The position numbers and the translations under genes are program-made. From the NCBI GenBank assembly GCA_012512465.1, contig JAAZED010000256.1, positions 1-5,487 on the forward strand: a stretch of 5,487 nucleotides of DNA, given 5' to 3'. The notes below the pieces were generated by a model, which did not search any database, was not told where the DNA came from, and saw only the letters and a list, made by a program, of their open reading frames with translations. The stretch's first letter is position 1. Every line of letters begins with the position of its first letter. Source of the DNA: Oxalobacter sp. Lineage in GTDB: Bacteria > Pseudomonadota > Gammaproteobacteria > Burkholderiales > Burkholderiaceae_D. Shown piece after piece: positions 1 to 3,737 of the stretch.

Positions 1-129
1 AAGCCCGACAGAAACCAGATAGCGCACATGCCAGGACTTTCCCTGCGGGTCCTGCTGATCGGTTGCCTGGAGAGACGAGGGACAGCCACTGCTGATCGGA
101 ATGGTTTTTCTTTTATCCTGTATCGTCAT
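1..129 (-). CDS. Unidentified ORF, N-terminal 43 codons only (runs off left edge)
   Basis: Reading the minus strand from an ATG at 127-129, the frame stays open for 43 codons to the window edge. The product begins MTIQDKRKTI and reaches the edge in a hydrophobic stretch (YLVSVGL), which might be the start of a membrane segment. It lies 66 bases downstream of the arsR stop on the same strand with no evident terminator between, so co-transcription with arsR is plausible. An ars-type transporter would fit that position, but this is inference from context: the visible residues do not identify a family. The Shine-Dalgarno is poor (CGGA a few bases before the ATG), so the start, and even the reality of the gene, is uncertain. 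Confidence 0.4.
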   Translation of the reverse strand, partial: MTIQDKRKTIPISSGCPSSLQATDQQDPQGKSWHVRYLVSVGL

Positions 130-195
130 GTCCGGATAGATGATTTTATAGTTGCTGAATTATTGAGCTGTTTGGTGAAAAAAATACAGGGCGGA

Positions 196-555
196 CTATG
201 GTGTGTTTTTTTTCTGGAAAAGCAGGGGAGATACGCCGCTTTCGTCCCTGAATGCCTGGCAGACTTCCGGGTTTTCTGAACAGCATTGCTCTGTCAGAAA
301 GCCAATCATGTCCAGCATGAGAGGAATATTGGCCCGGTAGCGCACGAAACGGCCTTCTTTTTCCATACTGACCAGCCCGGCATGCATGATGGCTTTCAGA
401 TGAAAAGACAGGTTGGTAGACGGGATATCCAATTGGCGGGCAATCTGTCCGGCTACCAGCCCATCCGGCGCATTCTTGACAAGCAGCCTGAAGACATCCA
501 GCCGGATGTCAGAAGAAAGGGCTTCAAATAATACAGCGGCTTTTTGGGTTTCCAT
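196..555 (-). CDS. arsR: ArsR/SmtB-family repressor, probably arsenical-responsive
   Basis: A winged helix-turn-helix repressor of 119 residues from the chosen start. The HTH covers about residues 32-62 (GLVAGQIARQLDIPSTNLSF, then the HLK..HAGLV recognition region), followed by the wing (EKEGRFVRYR, 65-74). Near the C-terminus are Cys91, Cys92 and Cys99, a CC-x6-C cluster. It resembles the C-terminal As(III) site known in the Acidithiobacillus ferrooxidans ArsR group (CC-x5-C), rather than the CxC in the recognition helix of E. coli ArsR. Metalloid binding should release DNA and derepress the operon. An in-frame ATG at 595-597 would add 14 residues. I prefer 553-555 because the extra residues fall before the usual family start and the best promoter lies inside that extension, with its start point on this ATG. 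Neither start has a good Shine-Dalgarno. The sensing specificity (As/Sb rather than another thiophile) is inferred from the cysteines. Confidence 0.85.
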   Translation of the reverse strand: METQKAAVLFEALSSDIRLDVFRLLVKNAPDGLVAGQIARQLDIPSTNLSFHLKAIMHAGLVSMEKEGRFVRYRANIPLMLDMIGFLTEQCCSENPEVCQAFRDESGVSPLLFQKKNTP

Positions 556-561
556 AAAACG

Positions 562-590
562 ATTATTCAAAAAATGTTGAAATGTGTCAA
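562..590 (-). promoter_or_regulatory. arsR promoter with overlapping operator-like inverted repeat
   Basis: On the minus strand a perfect -35 box TTGACA (585-590) is separated by exactly 17 bases from AATAAT (562-567), which matches TATAAT in five of six positions. Placing the -10 hexamer at -12 to -7 puts +1 at base 555, the A of the chosen arsR ATG. The inverted repeat TTCAA-N6-TTGAA (566-581) fills most of the spacer and overlaps the edge of the -10. That is where an ArsR-type autorepressor would be expected to bind. The boxes and the repeat are seen directly; autoregulation is inferred from the family. Confidence 0.6.
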
Positions 591-700
591 GCGTCATCCG
601 GTTCCGTTGATCTCACGGGGCAATGATACAAAACAGGATGAAATCGTGAAAATCGTTTAATCTGGCAATTGGGTGAAAAACAGACATGAAAGGAAGGACG

Positions 701-1057
701 ATGGAAATTGTGATCAAGCGGGCCTATGAGCCTGTTTCAGCCGATGATGGTTTCCGGGTACTGATCGACAGGTTATGGCCCCGCGGACTGTCAAAGGAAA
801 AGGCGCATATTGATTTCTGGGACAAGCATATTGCGCCTTCCACGGAATTGCGAAAATGGTTCAACCATGAACCGGGCAAATTTACGGAATTCACCCGCCG
901 CTATGAGGCAGAGCTGAAAGAGGAAACTGAAGCACTGGGTGAACTGAAGGAAAAGGTCAGAGGGCAGAAAAAGGTCTCGCTGATTTATGGTGCAAAAGAC
1001 CCGGAAATCAACCACGCCCGCGTATTGCAGGCGTACTTGCGAAAACAATGGAAATAA
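701..1057 (+). CDS. DUF488 family protein (YeaO-like)
   Basis: A 118-residue soluble protein of the DUF488 family, which has no settled biochemical function. The family signature is clear: IKRAYEP at residues 4-10, then DGFRVLIDRLWPRG (about 17-30), a conserved KxxIDFWDKHIAPSTELRKWF block (about 36-56), and HEPGKFTEFTRRYEAEL (about 57-73). The full length is typical of the family. An upstream in-frame ATG at 686 exists, but the ATG at 701 has AGGAAGG directly before it at 691-697 and begins with the usual family N-terminus (MEIVIKRAY), so 701 is chosen. The gene is transcribed away from arsR, 145 bases from the arsR start. No convincing promoter was found in that gap. It ends 131 bases before the proC-like gene. 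Confidence 0.88.
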   Translation: MEIVIKRAYEPVSADDGFRVLIDRLWPRGLSKEKAHIDFWDKHIAPSTELRKWFNHEPGKFTEFTRRYEAELKEETEALGELKEKVRGQKKVSLIYGAKDPEINHARVLQAYLRKQWK

Positions 1058-1067
1058 AGACAGTGTG

Positions 1068-1079
1068 CCGTGATCACGG
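1068..1079. repeat. 12-bp perfect palindrome CCGTGATCACGG
   Basis: CCGTGATCACGG reads the same on both strands and starts 10 bases after the DUF488 stop codon. It has no loop and no following T-run, so it is not an intrinsic terminator. A dimeric regulator site is possible. It lies about 40 bases upstream of the candidate proC -10 box, but chance occurrence is not excluded. Confidence 0.35.
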
Positions 1080-1095
1080 TGGCAAAGGGAGAAAG

Positions 1096-1125
1096 TTTTC
1101 GTTGTCTTGTCACAGCGCGTATACT
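1096..1125 (+). promoter_or_regulatory. Candidate promoter for the proC-like gene
   Basis: TATACT at 1120-1125 matches the sigma-70 -10 box in five of six positions. The only possible -35 at suitable spacing is a poor TTTTCG (1096-1101, 18-base spacer). If used, transcription would begin near 1132 and give a leader of roughly 57 bases before the ATG at 1189. The support is mainly the -10 box and its position in the intergenic region. Confidence 0.3.
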
Positions 1126-1188
1126 GATGCCTGTGGCGGTTGCTTGTAGCGTTAGGCATTGCGTCGCAGGTTTTTCAGGGAGAAAGAA

Positions 1189-2001
1189 ATGAATATCGGT
1201 TTTCTGGGTGCAGGCAATATGGCCACATCCATCATCAGGGGCATGCTGGCCTCCGGTTTTACCAAACCGCAGAATATTTATGCAACCGCAAGAGATCAGG
1301 AAAAACTGAAACGCTTTGCCGAGGCAACGCGCATTAATATCTGTGCAGACAATGAGCAACTGGTTGAGGTTGCCGATGTGCTGATGTTGTCAATCAAGCC
1401 GGATATGTTTGATATACTGCTGCCGCCCCTTTCCAGGGCGGTGGCAAAGAAAAACCCGCTCGTGGTATCCGTTGCTGCAGGTACGTCAATGGAAAAAATC
1501 GGCGTTCTTCTGGGTGGTGTGGGCTCGCTGCCGATTGTGCGTGTGATTCCCAGTATCAATGTCGAAATCGGCCAGAGTATGACGGGTATCTGCTGTAACC
1601 GGATTGTGTCGGAAGAGCAATCCCGTTTTGTTTTTGCGCTTTTTGATACGCTGGGCAGGACCATGGCGATCGAGGAGTCCCAGTTTGGCGTGTTTTCGGC
1701 GGTTGCCTGCGCATCCCCGGCATTTGTTTTCATGTTTATTGAAGCGCTGGCACGAGGCGGCCTGAAAGGGGGCATGTCGATGCGGGATGCACTGATTGCG
1801 GCTGCGCAGGCGGTCATGGGCAGTGCTCAGTTTGTCCTGGAATGCAAAGAGCATCCGGCGGTCCTGATGGACCGGGTAACGTCACCAGGCGGAACAACGA
1901 TTGCGGGTGTCATGGCGCTGGAAGAGGACGCTTTGCGTGCCAGTGTGATGCGGGCCGTCGATGCCGTCGGGAAACGTGACGCTGAATTGCTTCAGAAATA
2001 A
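1189..2001 (+). CDS. proC: Pyrroline-5-carboxylate reductase (ProC-like) with altered signature motifs
   Basis: Members of this family reduce 1-pyrroline-5-carboxylate to L-proline with NAD(P)H in the cytoplasm, the last step of proline synthesis. The 270-residue product has the Rossmann motif GAGNMA (7-12), SIKP (68-71), SVAAGTS (94-100) and the C-terminal helical domain ending with TSPGGTTIAGVMALEE (231-246). The segments VFMFIEAL and AAQAVMGSA are close to E. coli ProC. Two signatures differ: the usual MPNTP reads IPSIN (120-124), and the usual SGS(S/G)PA reads ACASPA (173-178). The gene may therefore be a paralogue with changed activity, and the symbol is tentative. The start at 1189 has AGGGAG (1177-1182) five or six bases ahead. 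An upstream in-frame TTG at 1159 lacks support and would precede the Rossmann strand by ten extra residues. yggX follows 44 bases later on the same strand, with no terminator seen between them. Confidence 0.8.
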   Translation: MNIGFLGAGNMATSIIRGMLASGFTKPQNIYATARDQEKLKRFAEATRINICADNEQLVEVADVLMLSIKPDMFDILLPPLSRAVAKKNPLVVSVAAGTSMEKIGVLLGGVGSLPIVRVIPSINVEIGQSMTGICCNRIVSEEQSRFVFALFDTLGRTMAIEESQFGVFSAVACASPAFVFMFIEALARGGLKGGMSMRDALIAAAQAVMGSAQFVLECKEHPAVLMDRVTSPGGTTIAGVMALEEDALRASVMRAVDAVGKRDAELLQK

Positions 2002-2045
2002 CAAACGGATAACAGGCCAGTGTGGCCCAGGGCAAGGAGAGAAAA

Positions 2046-2321
2046 ATGGCAAGAATGATTTATTGCGCCAAGCTGCAAAAAGAGGTGGAGGGGCTGGATT
2101 ATCCCCCTTATCCCGGTGAGCTGGGCAAGCGTATTTATGAAAATATCTCAAAAGAGGCGTGGGATGCCTGGATTCGTCAGCAGACCATGCTCGTTAACGA
2201 ATATCGTCTGAATATGATGGATCCGCATGCCAGGAAGCTTTTGGCCGAGCAGATGGAAAAATTTCTCTTTGGCGAGGGGGCCGAGGAAGTACCGAATTAC
2301 GTGCCCCCTGGTGAAAAGTAA
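2046..2321 (+). CDS. yggX: Probable Fe(2+)-trafficking / oxidative damage protection protein YggX
   Basis: A complete 91-residue YggX. In enterobacteria this small cytoplasmic protein limits oxidative damage to Fe-S clusters and is thought to act in iron trafficking. The family pattern is unmistakable: [13 protein letters not shown] with the conserved Cys7, [20 protein letters not shown] (16-35), then W39 and W42, [19 protein letters not shown] (46-64), and QMEKFLFG (69-76). The ATG at 2046 has AAGGAGA at 2034-2040, five bases ahead. A GTG six bases further upstream of that SD (2022) would add eight residues and bury the SD inside the gene, so it was not chosen. The gene is probably co-transcribed with the preceding proC-like gene. 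No clear terminator follows within 138 bases before hsp20. Confidence 0.95.
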   Translation: MARMIYCAKLQKEVEGLDYPPYPGELGKRIYENISKEAWDAWIRQQTMLVNEYRLNMMDPHARKLLAEQMEKFLFGEGAEEVPNYVPPGEK

Positions 2322-2363
2322 CGGAATTCAACAGGTGAAAAGACTGGTGTAAGCATGAGATTG

Positions 2364-2392
2364 TTGTAACGGTTGCCGGAGAATGTTTTATT
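2364..2392 (+). promoter_or_regulatory. Candidate extended -10 promoter for hsp20
   Basis: TTGTAA (2364-2369) is followed after 17 bases by TTTATT (2387-2392), with TG at 2384-2385 one base upstream of the -10 box (extended -10 pattern). Transcription would begin near 2399 in an AT-rich tract and give a leader of about 60 bases. No sequence resembling the sigma-32 consensus (CTTGAAA ... CCCCAT) was found between 2322 and 2459. If hsp20 is heat-induced, control may be at translation. Confidence 0.3.
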
Positions 2393-2431
2393 ATAAAAAC
2401 TTGGTATTGCAGTGATGCATGTATTGAAAGT

Positions 2432-2457
2432 CTGAACTTTTTAACAACAGGAGGACA
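2432..2457 (+). promoter_or_regulatory. Candidate fourU-type RNA thermometer covering the hsp20 ribosome-binding site
   Basis: In the mRNA, CUUUUU (2437-2442) can pair with AGGAGG (2449-2454), the hsp20 Shine-Dalgarno, across a six-base loop AACAAC. The six pairs are C-G, U-G, U-A, U-G, U-G and U-A, a deliberately weak-looking helix. G2434-C2456 and U2433-A2457 could extend it past a small internal loop. FourU thermometers, first described upstream of the small heat-shock gene agsA in Salmonella, have this arrangement. The pairing is seen in the sequence; temperature response is inference, and the helix may be too weak to form even at low temperature. Confidence 0.4.
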
Positions 2458-2459
2458 TC

Positions 2460-2963
2460 ATGCTGGATTCAATCAAACAGGCAAGTAAAAATATTGGTCG
2501 TGAGCTGAACCGGGCCTGGGAAAACCTGTCCGATGGCTGGCGTGAACTGTTAAGCCGCAGCAATAATTCACTGACCCATTTTGAGCCGGGTATGATGGAT
2601 GGACAGCTCGAAGACGAGGCAAACCTGAATTTTCCGCGCTGGGGGCTGATTGCCAGTGAAGTGGAAGAAACGGCCAGTGACATTATTGTGCGTATTGAAA
2701 TCCCGGGGGTGGAAAAACAGGACTGCACGATCCGGGTGGAAGGCAGTACGCTGATCATCAGCGGAGAAAAGCGTTTTGCCCGTGAAAGTGCTGAAAGCCA
2801 TTACCATGCCATGGAGCGGGCGTATGGTGTTTTTGAACGCCGGATTGCCCTGCTGCGTCATGTGGATGCGGAAAAAGCCACGGCCAATGCCATCAACGGG
2901 GTACTGCTGATCCGCCTGCCCAAGGCGGCGACGGATACTGTCAGGGATATCCCGATTAACTGA
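2460..2963 (+). CDS. Hsp20 / alpha-crystallin family small heat-shock protein
   Basis: An ATP-independent holdase that binds unfolding proteins in the cytoplasm and keeps them soluble for refolding by other chaperones. The product has 167 residues. An N-terminal arm (1-62) contains an amphipathic, Trp-bearing stretch (ELNRAWENLSDGWRELL). The alpha-crystallin domain covers about 64-157, including IVRIEIPGVEKQD (76-88), LIISGEKR (98-105) and the hallmark ANAINGVLLIRLPK (142-155). The short tail ends in IPI (164-166), the IxI motif that docks neighbouring dimers in oligomers. The ATG at 2460 has a full AGGAGG five bases upstream (2449-2454). The gene stands alone between yggX and an intrinsic terminator. 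The convergent lon protease gene lies nearby, which fits a protein-quality setting but is not proof of co-regulation. Confidence 0.93.
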   Translation: MLDSIKQASKNIGRELNRAWENLSDGWRELLSRSNNSLTHFEPGMMDGQLEDEANLNFPRWGLIASEVEETASDIIVRIEIPGVEKQDCTIRVEGSTLIISGEKRFARESAESHYHAMERAYGVFERRIALLRHVDAEKATANAINGVLLIRLPKAATDTVRDIPIN

Positions 2964-2973
2964 GCCTGATGTC

Positions 2974-3018
2974 AAGCGCTGCCCTGTCAAAAGGGAGGCG
3001 CTTTTCTTGCCCTTTTTT
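2974..3018 (+). terminator. Intrinsic terminator after hsp20
   Basis: AAGCGC (2974-2979) pairs with GCGCTT (2998-3003). Inside this, CCCT (2982-2985) pairs with AGGG (2992-2995) around a GTCAAA loop, with one wobble and one mismatch between the two helices. TTTTCTTG and then a T6 run (about 3013-3018) follow. The U tract is interrupted, so some read-through into the next gene is possible. Confidence 0.75.
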
Positions 3019-3043
3019 CCCGTAACAGAGGAGGAGTCTGCCC

Positions 3044-3529
3044 ATGTCATTCAAACTGTCATCCCCCGCTTTTGCTCATAATGAAATGATGTCTGCGCTT
3101 TATACTTGCGAAGGCCCGAATATTTCACCGCCTTTAGAGTGGACAGCGCCGCCTGCCGGCACCAAAAGTATCGTCCTGATTGTTGATGATCCTGATGCGC
3201 CGGATCCAGAAGCGCCAAAGATGACATGGGTACACTGGGTACTCTACAATATGCCGCCAGCACCAGGCACGCTGCCGGAAGGTATTGTAAACAAGGATTT
3301 GCCGGCCGGTACGCTGGTGGGCATCAATGACCGGAAAAATGCCGGGTATAACGGGCCTTGTCCGCCGATTGGCACGCATCGCTATTTCCACAAGATTTAT
3401 GCGCTGGACACCGTCCTGCCGGACATGGGCAATGCCACCAAGGCTGAAGTCGTTGAAAAAATGGAAGGCCATGTGCTGGCCCAGTCTGAAATTATCGGTT
3501 TGTATATTCTGCAGAACAAGGATAAGTAA
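3044..3529 (+). CDS. YbhB/YbcL family PEBP-like protein (Raf kinase inhibitor-like)
   Basis: A phosphatidylethanolamine-binding-protein fold protein of 161 residues, the usual size of bacterial YbhB/YbcL proteins. Their physiological role is unclear, and ligand or phospholipid binding is inferred from the family fold. The signatures are present in order: CEGPNISPPLEW (22-33), the DDPDAPD loop (48-54), WVHWVLYNMP (62-71), GINDRKNAGYNGPCPP (93-108), and GTHRYFHKIYALD (110-122). These include the Asp, His and Arg residues that line the anion pocket in PEBPs. There is no signal peptide, so it is probably cytoplasmic. The ATG at 3044 follows a purine-rich AGAGGAGGAG (3027-3036), a strong Shine-Dalgarno with slightly long spacing. 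No promoter is visible in the 80 bases between hsp20 and this gene. Expression may come by read-through of the terminator or from a promoter inside hsp20. Confidence 0.92.
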   Translation: MSFKLSSPAFAHNEMMSALYTCEGPNISPPLEWTAPPAGTKSIVLIVDDPDAPDPEAPKMTWVHWVLYNMPPAPGTLPEGIVNKDLPAGTLVGINDRKNAGYNGPCPPIGTHRYFHKIYALDTVLPDMGNATKAEVVEKMEGHVLAQSEIIGLYILQNKDK

Positions 3530-3530
3530 A

Positions 3531-3671
3531 GGAATCACTGATTAACGCGCCTTTGAGCGAATTGCTGCGCTCTTCGGTGTTCGCAAGCTTGTCTATCGTG
3601 AGATATGCCGCGCTTGCTGCGCGCCGTGCGCCTTGCACTTCATCTCACAAAACACGTTAATCAGCGATTCC
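3531..3671. mobile_element. MITE-like element, 141 bp with 17-bp terminal inverted repeats
   Basis: The left end GGAATCACTGATTAACG (3531-3547) is the reverse complement of the right end CGTTAATCAGCGATTCC (3655-3671) at 16 of 17 positions. The element is flanked on both sides by AAA (3528-3530 and 3672-3674), a possible 3-bp target duplication, although three A's could be chance. Inside are a second inverted pair GTGAGAT/ATCTCAC (3598-3604, 3642-3648), shorter hairpins GAGCG/CGCTC (3555-3559, 3568-3572), and a direct repeat TTGCTGCGC (3562-3570, 3614-3622). There is no ORF worth calling. The GGAA-starting ends resemble those of some IS5-group insertion sequences, so a non-autonomous derivative is a reasonable guess. 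It sits one base after the PEBP stop codon and would be transcribed as a large hairpin. Confidence 0.6.
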
Positions 3672-3691
3672 AAAACTGCATCAGTTCCAAT

Positions 3692-3725
3692 AAAAAAGAG
3701 GCAGCATTCGCTGCCTCTTTTGTTT
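3692..3725. terminator. Strong terminator between convergent PEBP and lon, usable from both sides
   Basis: AAAAGAGGCAGC (3694-3705) and GCTGCCTCTTTT (3710-3721) form a perfect 12-bp stem with the four-base loop ATTC. Read on the minus strand the stem runs into TTTTTTATT, a classic lon terminator that begins 17 bases after the lon stop. Read on the plus strand it is followed by TTTTGTTT, so it can also stop transcription leaving the PEBP gene. Confidence 0.85.
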
Positions 3726-3737
3726 GCGTTGGCCGGT

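Noticed and set aside
28..279. Plus-strand ORF of 83 codons at the left end
   Set aside because: It overlaps the 3' end of the well-supported arsR on the opposite strand and has no recognisable family or clear Shine-Dalgarno.
595..597. ATG start giving a 133-residue ArsR
   Set aside because: The extra 14 residues are atypical for the family, and the best promoter lies inside that segment. It is kept only as an alternative.
608..632. Promoter for the DUF488 gene (TTGATC with TACAAA, TG one base upstream)
   Set aside because: The spacer is only about 13 bases and the -10 is weak. The extended -10 alone is not enough to call.
1159..1188. TTG start extending the proC-like gene by ten residues
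   Set aside because: The ATG at 1189 has AGGGAG at good spacing and starts exactly at the Rossmann strand (MNIGFLGAGNM).
2424..2448. Sigma-32-like -35 (TTGAAA at 2424-2429) before hsp20
   Set aside because: No CCCCAT-type -10 follows, and its start point would fall at or after the ribosome-binding site.
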